From: Bacteroidaceae bacterium
Lineage (GTDB): Bacteria > Bacteroidota > Bacteroidia > Bacteroidales > Bacteroidaceae
DNA: 64,000 nt
Assembly: GCA_016284045.1 (NCBI GenBank)
Contig: JAEEOB010000058.1
Span: 1 to 64,000 of the forward strand
Direction: 5' to 3'
The notes beneath the pieces were generated by a model that made no database searches, was not told the origin of the DNA, and saw only the letters and a program-made list of their open reading frames with translations. Below are positions 7,225-15,629 of the stretch, one piece after another. Within the stretch, counting starts at the first letter, position 1, and every line of letters starts with the position of its first letter. The position numbers and the translations under genes are program-made.

Positions 7225-10140
7225 TCAATGTGCTTCCAGCCAATTCCTGCCCCAACCGCAATCGGCAATCAGCGGAACATCAAGTTGGCATACCTGTTCC
7301 ATCTCTTCTATTACAAGCCGCTCCATCTGCTCTTTCTCTTCCTGCAACACACTGAAATTCAATTCGTCGTGTACCTGCAAAATCATCTTTGATTTCATTC
7401 CTTCTCTCTTCATTCGGTCTGCAATTCTGACCATGGCGATTTTGATGATATCGGCTGCGGTGCCCTGAATCGGGGCGTTGATGGCGTTTCGTTCAGCATA
7501 GCCTCTCACAGTCGCATTATGGCTATTGATATCAGGAAGATAACAACGACGACCGAATAAAGTCTCAGTATAGCCCTTCTCACGGGCTTTATTCACTGAG
7601 GCGTCCATATATTCCTTCACCTGAGGATAGGTTTCAAAATATCCGTCGATCAGTTCTTTAGCCTCTGCGCGGCTCACTTCCATACGTTCAGCCAATCCGA
7701 AAGTGGTGATACCGTAGATGATGCCGAAATTAGCGGTTTTAGCTTTCCTCCGCTGATCGGAAGTCACTTCATTTAACGGTAGTTTATAGATTTTAGCGGC
7801 TGTCGCACGATGGATGTCATATCCTTCACGGAAAGCTTCTATCATGTTTTTGTCTTTACTCAGATGAGCCATCAGACGGAGTTCTATCTGAGAATAGTCA
7901 GCTGAGAAGAACTCACATCCAGGCTCTGCTATGAAGGCTTTCCTCACTTCTTTTCCGTTTTCATCGCGGATAGGGATATTCTGGAGGTTCGGGTCTGACG
8001 AAGACAGTCGTCCTGTGGCAGTAATCGACTGATTAAAAGAGGTATGGATATGTCTGGTATGGGGGTTTATAAGTTTTGGAAGACTGTCGATATAAGTGGA
8101 TAATAATTTCTTATAGCCTCGGTAGTCTAAAATCTTACCTACAATTGGATGTTTAGTTCTGAGGTTATGAAGCACGTCTTCTGAGGTGACATACTGGCCT
8201 GTCTTGGTTTTCTTGGGTTTGTTGGTTATTTTCAGTTTTTCAAATAGAATATCTCCTACCTGTTTAGGCGATGAGATATTGAATTGTTCACCTGCTAATT
8301 CATAGATTTCGTGCTCTATATCCTCCATTTTTTTTCTGAAATCGGAGGAAGTCTGTTGTAAAGAATCTGTATCGAGCATCACACCATTACGTTCCATCAG
8401 CGCAAGCACAGGCATGAGCGGCATCTCAATTTCCTCGAACAGATTGGTCATCCCTTCTCTTTGAAGCTCGTATGCTAATTTGTTTTTCAGTTGAAGCGTG
8501 ATGTCGGCGTCTTCTGCTGCATATTCATACACTTCCTCTGGCTGAAGGTCGCGCATGTTCTTCTGGTTCTTTCCACGCTCCCCTATTAGTTGGTCGATAT
8601 GGATGGTTTTATATTTGAGGTATATCTCAGCCAAATAATCCATGCCATGACGCAGTTCAGGATGAAGTACATAATGGGCGATCATTGTGTCGAACATTTT
8701 CCCTTGCACTTCGATGCCGTAATTGTTCAATACATTGATATCGTATTTGAGATTCTGACCGATTTTTAAAATTTCAGGGTGTTCATATACCTCTTTGAAA
8801 ATATTAACAATTTTTAAGGCTTTATCTCGATTTGAGGGAATTGGTATATAATAAGCTTCGTGTTCACACACTGAGAAGCTCAGTCCAACCAATTCTGCAC
8901 TCATAGAGTCTGTCGATGTGGTTTCAGTGTCTAAACTGAGAATTTTTTCAGACAAGAATTTTTGTGCCAAATTATTAATATCTTCTTCTTTTTCAACTAA
9001 ATAATATTTATGTTGGGTGGTTTTTATGTCTTTGAGAGTCGAAAATTCGTCTGTGCCTGCCCACAGGTCAAGCATTTTTCCATCGCTCAAAGGCTTATCA
9101 TCCTCTTTTTTTGCGTCATTTTTACAATTTTCTTTTTTATCTCTGTCAAGCGGTTCGTCAGTAGGTGTTGCAAATAAATCTAGCATACCAGAACTATCTT
9201 TTTCCTCATTTGGCGATTTTATCGATTTTTTCGACGTTGTCTTTGTCTGACCGTTCATATCATGAGCATCCCCTACCCCAAGTACCCGGTAACTCAAATT
9301 CCGAAATTCCAATTCATCGAAAAGTTGCTTCAGCGTATTTTTGTCTTTCTCTTGTATGGCTAGATCGCTCAAGGCGATTTCAACGGGAACATCTGTTTTG
9401 ATGGTAGCAAGGTATTTCGACAGTTTTATTTCTTCACTGCTTGTCTCAATTTTCTCTTTTATTTTACCCTTCAGCTGACTACTGGAAGCCAGGAGATTTT
9501 CAACTGTCTTAAATTCCTTGAGCAGTTTAATTGCACCTTTCTCCCCCACCCCACGACATCCAGGTATGTTGTCAGAGCTGTCACCCATCAGTGCCAGTAA
9601 GTCGATCACCTGCTTTGGGTCCTCAATTTCATATTTGGTGCAGACTTCCTTTATTCCCATCAGTTCAAATGGCCGTTCACCGGTCTGAGGCTTATACATC
9701 ACAACATGTTCATCCACCAGTTGCCCATAGTCTTTATCGGGAGTCATCATATAAACTTTGATGGCTTCACTGCCATAGCGTTTGGCTAATGTGCCAATCA
9801 CATCGTCTGCTTCATAGTTTTCAACTTCTATCACTGGTATTCGGTACGCTTCAACTATTTTTTTTATATATGGCACGGCAAATCTGATATCTTCAGGTGT
9901 CTCTTCACGCTGTGCCTTATAGGCTGGATATATTTTATGCCTGAATGTGCCGCCTTTAGGATCAAACACCACACCGATATAGTCGGGTTCCTCACGTCGG
10001 AGCACGTCTTCTAATGTATTTACAAACCCCAGAATAGCCGATGTGTTTTGCCCTTTGCTGTTAATCCGTGGCACGCGGATAAAGGCATAATAAGCCCTAT
10101 ATATAAGTGCGTAGGCGTCTAATAAGAATAATTTCTGCAT
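7225..10140 (-). CDS. polA: DNA polymerase I
   Basis: Repair and Okazaki-fragment polymerase, cytoplasmic. All three domains are present in 971 residues. The N-terminal 5'-3' exonuclease has the acidic FEN motifs (LLDAYALIYRAYYAF, EADDVIG, GDSSDNIPG). The 3'-5' proofreading domain is intact: LDTETT, NLKYD and YAAED supply the DEDDy residues. The polymerase domain has motif A DYSQIELR, motif B RRKAKTANFGIIYG and motif C QVHDEL. A charged, Lys/Asp/Glu-rich linker of roughly 70 residues (EEKDSSG to KPLSDGK) separates the first two domains. The gene diverges from the polyprenyl synthase gene across an 88-base spacer that holds a promoter for each. Confidence 0.97.
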   Translation of the reverse strand: MQKLFLLDAYALIYRAYYAFIRVPRINSKGQNTSAILGFVNTLEDVLRREEPDYIGVVFDPKGGTFRHKIYPAYKAQREETPEDIRFAVPYIKKIVEAYRIPVIEVENYEADDVIGTLAKRYGSEAIKVYMMTPDKDYGQLVDEHVVMYKPQTGERPFELMGIKEVCTKYEIEDPKQVIDLLALMGDSSDNIPGCRGVGEKGAIKLLKEFKTVENLLASSSQLKGKIKEKIETSSEEIKLSKYLATIKTDVPVEIALSDLAIQEKDKNTLKQLFDELEFRNLSYRVLGVGDAHDMNGQTKTTSKKSIKSPNEEKDSSGMLDLFATPTDEPLDRDKKENCKNDAKKEDDKPLSDGKMLDLWAGTDEFSTLKDIKTTQHKYYLVEKEEDINNLAQKFLSEKILSLDTETTSTDSMSAELVGLSFSVCEHEAYYIPIPSNRDKALKIVNIFKEVYEHPEILKIGQNLKYDINVLNNYGIEVQGKMFDTMIAHYVLHPELRHGMDYLAEIYLKYKTIHIDQLIGERGKNQKNMRDLQPEEVYEYAAEDADITLQLKNKLAYELQREGMTNLFEEIEMPLMPVLALMERNGVMLDTDSLQQTSSDFRKKMEDIEHEIYELAGEQFNISSPKQVGDILFEKLKITNKPKKTKTGQYVTSEDVLHNLRTKHPIVGKILDYRGYKKLLSTYIDSLPKLINPHTRHIHTSFNQSITATGRLSSSDPNLQNIPIRDENGKEVRKAFIAEPGCEFFSADYSQIELRLMAHLSKDKNMIEAFREGYDIHRATAAKIYKLPLNEVTSDQRRKAKTANFGIIYGITTFGLAERMEVSRAEAKELIDGYFETYPQVKEYMDASVNKAREKGYTETLFGRRCYLPDINSHNATVRGYAERNAINAPIQGTAADIIKIAMVRIADRMKREGMKSKMILQVHDELNFSVLQEEKEQMERLVIEEMEQVCQLDVPLIADCGWGRNWLEAH

Positions 10141-10162
10141 ATTTTATATCGTGTTATTTTTA

Positions 10163-10170
10163 CAAAGTTA
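10163..10170 (-). promoter_or_regulatory. -7 promoter element for polA
   Basis: The minus strand reads TAACTTTG 22 bases before the polA ATG, giving a very short leader. It diverges from the promoter at 10203. Confidence 0.65.
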
Positions 10171-10202
10171 GTGAATATTTTTTATCTTACATTTTTATTT
10201 AC

Positions 10203-10210
10203 TAATTTTG
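10203..10210 (+). promoter_or_regulatory. -7 promoter element for the polyprenyl synthase gene
   Basis: TAATTTTG matches TAnnTTTG and lies 18 bases before the ATG at 10229. Confidence 0.6.
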
Positions 10211-10228
10211 TAAAAATTTTTTTAATCT

Positions 10229-11206
10229 ATGACTGATATCATGCATAAAATCCTGTTTCCTGTCAATGAGGAAATGGAAAAATACAATCAGACATTCGAT
10301 TCTTATCTGCTTACCGACAATCCTTTGCTTGACCATATCCTGAAAGATATGTCTAAATTTAAAGGCAAGGGCATGCGTCCGCTCATCACCATTCTCTCAG
10401 CAAAACTTTTTGGAGAAGTAAAGGAGGTGACCTATCATCTTGCTGCTGCATACGAGCTTTTTCATAATGCAACATTGATTCATGATGATATCATCGATGA
10501 GAGTGATATGCGTAGAGGAAGACCTTCTGTATATAGCTTGTTTGGTAGCCGTATATCTGTACTTGTAGGTGATTATGTGCTCACAAATGCCTTGATTTCT
10601 TCTATCACAACGGAGCGCATTGATCTGATGGAAGAAGTATTCAGAGCAGCCAGATGGTTGGTTGACGGCGAACTTTTCCAACTTTACAATATCTCAGTGG
10701 ATGAGATTTCCGAAAAGAATTATTATAACATTATTAAGAAAAAAACAGCTGTTTTGTTTTCCTCTTGTGCTAAAAGCGGTGCCATGACAACAACTGATAA
10801 CCCTCAAGACATCAAGAATATGGAGGATTTCGGTATGCTTGTCGGAAAGTGTTTTCAAATAAAGGATGATATATTTGACTATATTGCTGGTGATGAGATT
10901 GGTAAACCGCGTGGAAACGATATGATTGAGGGCAAACTGACACTTCCTGTCATACATGCATTGCTTTCGACAAATAATGATGAGATGATAAAAATTGCGA
11001 AACAAGTGAAGGCTGGTGAAGCGAGTAGGGGAGATATTGACAAACTTGTGAAATTTACTCTTGATAATCACGGTATTGACTATTCTTATCAGATGATGGA
11101 TCAATACGCAAACCAAGCGCACAACATACTCAACGAATATTCTGATTCGCCTGTGAAAACAGCTCTCAACCACTATATCGACTATGTAGTATGCCGCGAT
11201 CATTAA
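10229..11206 (+). CDS. ispB: Long-chain polyprenyl diphosphate synthase
   Basis: Condenses isopentenyl diphosphate units onto an allylic primer to make the isoprenoid tail of menaquinone or a related long-chain lipid. The 325-residue protein has the first Asp-rich motif in LIHDDIIDESDMRRGRP, the second in KCFQIKDDIFDY, and the KGKGMRP substrate loop near the N-terminus, as in all-trans polyprenyl synthases. Chain length cannot be read with confidence from sequence. It is the only plus-strand gene in the first 15 kb, diverging from polA and converging with deoC. The gene name follows the family; the product length (C35 to C45) is open. Confidence 0.88.
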   Translation: MTDIMHKILFPVNEEMEKYNQTFDSYLLTDNPLLDHILKDMSKFKGKGMRPLITILSAKLFGEVKEVTYHLAAAYELFHNATLIHDDIIDESDMRRGRPSVYSLFGSRISVLVGDYVLTNALISSITTERIDLMEEVFRAARWLVDGELFQLYNISVDEISEKNYYNIIKKKTAVLFSSCAKSGAMTTTDNPQDIKNMEDFGMLVGKCFQIKDDIFDYIAGDEIGKPRGNDMIEGKLTLPVIHALLSTNNDEMIKIAKQVKAGEASRGDIDKLVKFTLDNHGIDYSYQMMDQYANQAHNILNEYSDSPVKTALNHYIDYVVCRDH

Positions 11207-11297
11207 CAGCACTTTCCGATATTTTTTTATCTGTTGCTAAGAGGATGTGTCAAAAGAAAGAATCTTTTAAATCTTTGTTCGTCCTAAAACTAAAAAG

Positions 11298-11327
11298 GAG
11301 GGTATGTCGAAATGTTGACATACCCTC
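11298..11327 (-). terminator. Terminator between the convergent ispB and deoC genes
   Basis: Perfect 11-base stem GAGGGTATGTC with an 8-base loop. On the minus strand it is followed by CTTTTTAG, so it best serves deoC, though it may stop transcription both ways. Confidence 0.75.
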
Positions 11328-11360
11328 TTGTTATGGGATAGGGTAGGGTATCACCCTGAT

Positions 11361-12278
11361 TTAGAAGAACTTAATTTCCTTTCCTTCTATCTCAGAAAGC
11401 AATTTGTTCGCCAATGAACTTGTTCCTAAACGTAACCATTTGTTTGTCAGCCATTTATCACCTAATACCTCTTTCACAATTGTGTAGTAAGTCAATGCGT
11501 CTTTAACCGTTTTCATGCCTCCTGCGGGTTTGAAACCAATCTGAATACCTGTTTGCTCATAATACTCTTTGATGGCTTGACACATCACAAACGCAGCTTC
11601 AGGAGTGGCTGCTGGTTCCAGTTTGCCAGTGGATGTCTTGATATAATCCGCTCCAGCATACATGGCGATGACAGATGCTTTCTTGATGTTCACTGCACTT
11701 TTCAGACAACCTGTCTCCAGAATCACTTTCATGCTCCGTTCACCACACGCTGCTTTCAATTCCTGGATTTCCATTGCTACTCCGTCGTAGTCACCACTCA
11801 GGAATTTACCAACGGGCATCACAATATCAATTTCTGTTGCACCATCTTTTACGGCTAATGCCGTTTCAGCAATTTTCACTTCAATGAAACTCTGTGATGA
11901 AGGGAAGCATCCCGACACACAGGCAATCTCAATATTTTCGTTTTCCAAGGTGTTATGGCAAATTTTCGCGAAGTTAGGATATACACATATTGTTGCTACA
12001 TGTCCCAACTCTGGATATTTGTCATCGAATTCATTTACTTTCTCTACGAATTTCAAAACAGAGTCTTCGCTGTCCGTTGTTTTCAGTGTGGTCAGCTCTA
12101 CACTGTTCAGCAAGAATTGTTTCACTTCTTTTGTGTTATTTTCTTCAAGATGATCCTCAAGCAGCCTTTTTACTGTTGATGCTACTTTCTCATCCTCTAA
12201 ATCCAGGTCATAGAGTTTCAATGCCTGGTCAATCTTATTCTCTGAATAAGTAATTTCATTGTCAAATGTCTCTTCCAT
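11361..12278 (-). CDS. deoC: Deoxyribose-phosphate aldolase
   Basis: Cleaves 2-deoxyribose 5-phosphate to glyceraldehyde 3-phosphate and acetaldehyde in deoxynucleoside breakdown; cytoplasmic class I aldolase. The Schiff-base lysine is K214 in ADYIKTSTGK and the second active-site lysine is K250 in GFKPAGGMKT. The ETGCLK strand is also present. At 305 residues it is longer than the E. coli protein because of an N-terminal helical extension of roughly 45 residues, as seen in other Bacteroidales. It lies in the deoC-dtd-uvrC block on the minus strand, separated from dtd by a 222-base spacer holding a parS-like site and a tandem repeat. Confidence 0.95.
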   Translation of the reverse strand: MEETFDNEITYSENKIDQALKLYDLDLEDEKVASTVKRLLEDHLEENNTKEVKQFLLNSVELTTLKTTDSEDSVLKFVEKVNEFDDKYPELGHVATICVYPNFAKICHNTLENENIEIACVSGCFPSSQSFIEVKIAETALAVKDGATEIDIVMPVGKFLSGDYDGVAMEIQELKAACGERSMKVILETGCLKSAVNIKKASVIAMYAGADYIKTSTGKLEPAATPEAAFVMCQAIKEYYEQTGIQIGFKPAGGMKTVKDALTYYTIVKEVLGDKWLTNKWLRLGTSSLANKLLSEIEGKEIKFF

Positions 12279-12333
12279 GTCTTGTATTTTTTAAATGATT
12301 AGTATATGTTATTATCTGAATTTTTATCCAAAT

Positions 12334-12349
12334 TGTTTCACGTGTAACA
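12334..12349. other. parS-like centromere site 1
   Basis: TGTTTCACGTGTAACA; its reverse complement TGTTACACGTGAAACA fits the widely conserved ParB-binding consensus TGTTnCACGTGAAACA at every fixed position. It lies in the deoC-dtd spacer. A TTATCCAAA stretch (DnaA-box-like, two mismatches) lies just beside it. No ParA or ParB gene is in the window, so function is inferred from the sequence match and from the two further sites nearby. Confidence 0.8.
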
Positions 12350-12385
12350 ATTGTCACGTTTTGATTGTATGAAATTGTAAATGGT

Positions 12386-12497
12386 AAAAAAATGGTAAAT
12401 AGTAAATGATAAAATGTTATATAAAAAAATGGTAAATAGTAAATGATAAAATGTTATATAAAAAAATGGTAAATAGTAAATGGTAAAATGATAAATC
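12386..12497. repeat. 37-base tandem repeat, about three copies
   Basis: Two exact 37-base copies (starting AAAAAAATGGTAAATAG, ending ATGTTATAT) at 12386-12422 and 12423-12459 are followed by a third, diverged copy that reaches the dtd stop codon. The unit itself is made of a smaller GTAAATAGTAAATG word. No coding potential is seen. It lies where some relatives, to my knowledge, carry a mazG gene. Confidence 0.9.
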
Positions 12498-12500
12498 TTC

Positions 12501-12953
12501 TTACTCTTTCTGCCTGCTGTCCATACATATTGTGACAGGTCCGTCGTTTACTAATGACACTTGCATCTCTGCACCGAATTGACCAGTTTCGATTTTTTTT
12601 CCCAGTTCATGGGATAGGGTAGTGCAGAACTGTTCGTATAAAGGTATGGTGATTTCATGGCTACCTGCACGCAGATAGGATGGACGGTTTCCTTTTTTAT
12701 ATGAAGCCCAGAGTGTGAATTGACTTACCACCAGAATACTTCCATCAACATCTTTTACTGATTTATTCATTACTCCTTTTTCGTCGTCGAATATCCTAAG
12801 ATTCACAATTTTCTTTGCAGTCCATTCAATATCTTCCTTTGTGTCGGCATTCTCACAACCCACAAGTATAAGCAAGCCCAGTCCTATTCTTCCGATAGTT
12901 TTGCTTTCCACATCAACTGATGCACTACTCACTCTCTGAATAACTACTCTCAT
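12501..12953 (-). CDS. dtd: D-aminoacyl-tRNA deacylase
   Basis: Removes D-amino acids (and glycine from tRNA-Ala) mischarged on tRNA; cytoplasmic homodimer acting through backbone chemistry. The 150-residue length is typical. Both cross-subunit motifs are present: SQFTLWAS for the usual SQFTLxA, and NDGPVTICMDS with the Gly-Pro pair that gates chirality. The gene lies downstream of uvrC in the same direction, with a 140-base gap, a neighbourhood common in Bacteroidales. Confidence 0.95.
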   Translation of the reverse strand: MRVVIQRVSSASVDVESKTIGRIGLGLLILVGCENADTKEDIEWTAKKIVNLRIFDDEKGVMNKSVKDVDGSILVVSQFTLWASYKKGNRPSYLRAGSHEITIPLYEQFCTTLSHELGKKIETGQFGAEMQVSLVNDGPVTICMDSRQKE

Positions 12954-13095
12954 TTGTTCTTATTATTGTCCTTTAGATTATTTAGTTTTTTAAAAAAAGA
13001 ATGCTCTTTCAATATTTAAAGAAATAAAGAAACACTACCGTGTAAATCAACTTTGCAAAAATACAAAAATTCCATGAATATTCATCATTTTTCTT

Positions 13096-14919
13096 TTACT
13101 TTTCACTCAAAAAATACTCATGTATTATTTTTGCTTTTGCCGCACCAACCACAGCAGTCAGTTCTGCTTCACTTGCCTCTTTGATTTTCTTCACACTCTT
13201 GAGTTTTCGCAGTAACACCGTTTTTGTCACCTCACCAATTCCTTTGATTTCGTCCAGTTCAGAATGTACCTGCCGCTTGCTGCGTTTTTCTTTGTGGAAT
13301 GTGATGGCATAACGGTGTACTTCGTCCTGGATACGGGTCAGAAAAGCGAAGAGTGGTGAGTTCATTTCTATCCCGATGGTCTGAACAGGGAACCCGAACA
13401 GCAGTTCTGATGTCCGGTGACGCTTGTCTTTGGCCAGTCCCGCAATTGGAATTTTAAGTCCCAAACTGTCTTCAATTACCTTCCGCACCACTTCCATCTG
13501 TCCTTTACCTCCGTCAGTTATGATGAGGTCGGGTAGGGGAGTGCCCTCTTCCAGCATCCTGGAATACCTGCGATAAACTACCTCCGTCATCGACGCATAA
13601 TCGTCAGGTCCTACTACCGTCTTGATATTATATTTTCTGTAGTCGTTTTTCGATGGTTTCGCCTGTTTGAACACCACACAGCCTGCTACTGCGTCACTGC
13701 CCTGAATGTTGGAGTTGTCGAAACACTCAATGGTCATTGGCAGTTTTTCAAGTCCTAATTTCCGCTGCAGTTCACGCATCAGATTCGTTGCACGCTGCTC
13801 AGGATTCAGTTTCTCAGCCTGCTTCATTTTGTCGAACTTATATTGTCGTACGTTTGCCATCGACAGGTCGAGCAGATGTTTCTTCTCTCCTCTTTGAGGA
13901 ACTAAAAATTCAGCGTCTTTCATTTCAATGTCCATTGCGAACGGCACTACTATCTCTTTCGCTTTGCTCTTATAGCGGCTGCGCATCTCTGCTATACCTA
14001 ATGCGAGCACATCTTCAGCACGCTCGTCAATCCTTTTCTTGTACTCGAATGTGAAACCCTGGTTGATGCATCCTTGGGTGATATGGAGATAGTTTATGTA
14101 TGCCACGTTCTCCTCATCGGCTATGCTGAACACATCGATGTCATAGTCGTAGTTGGTCACCACCTGGCTCTTCTCTACGAATTCCTTTGCCAACAGATAC
14201 CGCCGTTTCAACAGTTCAGCTTCCTCAAAACGCATCTCCTCTGCTAATTGTTGCATCGCCACAAGCAGACGGTCACAGACAACACGTGTGTTTCCTTTCA
14301 ATATCTCCTTCACTTCTTCCACCTCGCGCATGTAATCCTCCCGTGTCTGCTTTCCCACACAAGGTCCTTTGCATTTCTTGATGTGGTATTCCAGACAGGT
14401 CTTAAACTTCCCCTCGTTCACTCCTTCCTCTGTGAGAGCCAGCCGGCATTTGCGGATGCTGTACATCCTGTCAATGAGATCAAGCATGTTGTTAAGTGTC
14501 ATCTGATGAGAGAACGGCCCATAGAAGAAACCACCACGCTCTGTCAGATTTCGTGTCTTGAATACCCTCGGGAATTCCTCTTTCGTCACACAGACCGAAG
14601 GGTAGGTCTTGCCATCCTTCAGCAGTATGTTATAACGAGGCTGATATTTCTTGATGAGGTTGTTCTCCAACAACAACGCATCCTCGTCGCTTCCCACGAC
14701 AATATACTTGATATCCTCGATTTTCGACACCAGTATAAGGGTCTTGCTCGTCTGCACATTCTTGTTGAAATACGATGAAACCCGGCGTTTCAGGTTCTTC
14801 GCCTTGCCCACATAGATAATCGTGCCCTCCCCATTCAAATACTGATAACAACCTGGACATTCGGGCAGGTTCAGCACTATGTTCTTTAACCGCTCTATTC
14901 GCTCATCATCCTTTGTCAT
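13096..14919 (-). CDS. uvrC: Excinuclease ABC subunit C
   Basis: Makes the two incisions around UvrAB-marked DNA damage. The N-terminal GIY-YIG nuclease shows PGCYQYLNGEGTIIYVGKAKNLKRR (conserved Tyr and Arg) and the catalytic Glu in LLLENNLIKKY. A UVR domain (MQQLAEEMRFEEAELLKRRY) binds UvrB, and the C-terminal RNase H-like nuclease starts at IECFDNSNIQGSDAVA; a helix-hairpin-helix tail ends the protein. The ORF track extends the frame to 15021, but that extension translates the parS-like site at 14948 (giving LFHVKQ) and has no family similarity. I place the start at the ATG at 14919 (MTKDDERIERL), which gives the usual length of about 607 residues. Confidence 0.95.
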   Translation of the reverse strand: MTKDDERIERLKNIVLNLPECPGCYQYLNGEGTIIYVGKAKNLKRRVSSYFNKNVQTSKTLILVSKIEDIKYIVVGSDEDALLLENNLIKKYQPRYNILLKDGKTYPSVCVTKEEFPRVFKTRNLTERGGFFYGPFSHQMTLNNMLDLIDRMYSIRKCRLALTEEGVNEGKFKTCLEYHIKKCKGPCVGKQTREDYMREVEEVKEILKGNTRVVCDRLLVAMQQLAEEMRFEEAELLKRRYLLAKEFVEKSQVVTNYDYDIDVFSIADEENVAYINYLHITQGCINQGFTFEYKKRIDERAEDVLALGIAEMRSRYKSKAKEIVVPFAMDIEMKDAEFLVPQRGEKKHLLDLSMANVRQYKFDKMKQAEKLNPEQRATNLMRELQRKLGLEKLPMTIECFDNSNIQGSDAVAGCVVFKQAKPSKNDYRKYNIKTVVGPDDYASMTEVVYRRYSRMLEEGTPLPDLIITDGGKGQMEVVRKVIEDSLGLKIPIAGLAKDKRHRTSELLFGFPVQTIGIEMNSPLFAFLTRIQDEVHRYAITFHKEKRSKRQVHSELDEIKGIGEVTKTVLLRKLKSVKKIKEASEAELTAVVGAAKAKIIHEYFLSEK

Positions 14920-14947
14920 ATTATTCTGTTTTTGCGTTTGTCCTGAT

Positions 14948-14963
14948 TGTTTCACGTGGAACA
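14948..14963. other. parS-like centromere site 2
   Basis: TGTTTCACGTGGAACA; the reverse complement TGTTCCACGTGAAACA matches TGTTnCACGTGAAACA exactly. It lies in the uvrC leader, 76 bases from site 3. Confidence 0.88.
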
Positions 14964-15023
14964 ATTCTACTGTCTGCTTTTCTCTGTTTGGCCAGTCTCC
15001 GGCCTTTGAATGCATACGCAATT

Positions 15024-15039
15024 TGTTTCACGTGGAACA
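15024..15039. other. parS-like centromere site 3
   Basis: Second exact copy of TGTTTCACGTGGAACA, upstream of uvrC and beside an AT-rich spacer. The spacing of 76 bases to site 2 would put the two on nearly the same helical face if the repeat is 10.5-10.9 bases per turn. Confidence 0.88.
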
Positions 15040-15270
15040 GTTTTTGGTTAACTCTTTGATAATCAATTTAATAAATAATATTTACATTATTAAGTATCAA
15101 TAAGTTAAGTCTCTTAATTGCAAATTTAATCCAAAAAAATGAATTTTCCAAATCTGATATCAGATTTCACTCTTCACTTGTACTGGATACTGCCGGCTGT
15201 CGAACAATCACACTCAAATGTCCACGAGCCAAGGCTCGTTAACTCCCATTCAAAGAATGAACTCCTTTTA
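15040..15270. other. AT-rich intergenic spacer at the strand switch, possible origin-proximal DNA
   Basis: No gene is visible. The first 110 bases are very AT-rich (runs such as ATAATCAATTTAATAAATAATA). A possible minus-strand promoter element TAAATTTG lies at 15121-15128 and would place both nearby parS-like sites in the uvrC leader. A perfect 18-base palindrome, AAATCTGATATCAGATTT, is at 15150-15167. From 15220 there is a short repeat (GTCCACGAG ... CTCGTTAACTCCC) that recurs at 22073. I found no clear cluster of TTATCCACA DnaA boxes, so origin function is only suggested by context. Confidence 0.45.
15220..15269. repeat. Dispersed intergenic repeat, copy 1 (hairpin plus CTCGTTAACTCCC)
   Basis: GTCCACGAGCCAAGGCTCGTTAACTCCCA... 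then AACTCCTTTT. It contains a 7-base stem ACGAGCC/GGCTCGT. A second copy at 22073-22125 has a different loop but the same flanks. The fold-back element at 15271 sits directly at its right end. Confidence 0.75.
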
Positions 15271-15457
15271 GGGTAGTTCTATAAATTAGCTTCAGACGAT
15301 TTACAGTTTATTAGCGAGCAGATTTGTTCTTGCAGCCGCAGAAGCATAGCGAGCTATGGTTCAAGGCAAAAGGACAAAGATGCCGCTAAGAAACGTAAAG
15401 CGTCGAAGCACAATAGAGCACCCATGAAATAATAAAAACTAATTTATAGAAGTACCC
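15271..15457. mobile_element. Fold-back MITE-like element with 19-base terminal inverted repeats and TTTA duplication
   Basis: The ends are GGGTAGTTCTATAAATTAG (15271-15289) and CTAATTTATAGAAGTACCC (15439-15457), matching as inverted repeats at 18 of 19 positions. TTTA flanks both ends (15267-15270 and 15458-15461), a likely 4-base target duplication. The interior folds back imperfectly as well: CTTCAGACGATTTACAG matches the opposite arm with small gaps, and the centre is CATAGCGAGCTATG. There is no ORF of note, so it would need a transposase in trans. The transposon family is not identified. Confidence 0.75.
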
Positions 15458-15540
15458 TTTAGTTATTTCCAAACTTAAATAAAGAATGGCAATTCTTTTT
15501 ATAAATCCTTTAAATATGTTTAATTCGCGGACAAAAAATC

Positions 15541-15548
15541 TATCTTTG
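15541..15548 (+). promoter_or_regulatory. -7 promoter element for the TlpA-like gene
   Basis: TATCTTTG matches TAnnTTTG; 81 bases before the ATG at 15630, beyond the MITE-like element. Confidence 0.6.
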
Positions 15549-15629
15549 CCAAAAATATTTTGTGTTTTAATAATAATGATGTAATTTTACGACAAATATC
15601 TTTACTAACAAAGTAATCCAGATTAATAC

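Noticed and set aside
14282-14295. ACACGTGTGTTT as another parS site
   Set aside because: Only the CACGTG core matches; the flanks do not fit TGTTn...AACA and it is inside uvrC.
14920-15021. N-terminal extension of UvrC in the ORF track
   Set aside because: The extension reads through the parS-like site (translated as LFHVKQ) and lacks similarity to UvrC; the ATG at 14919 fits the family.
15280-15440. tRNA-like sequence with GGTTCAAGG
   Set aside because: No acceptor or anticodon stem can be formed; the stretch belongs to the fold-back element.
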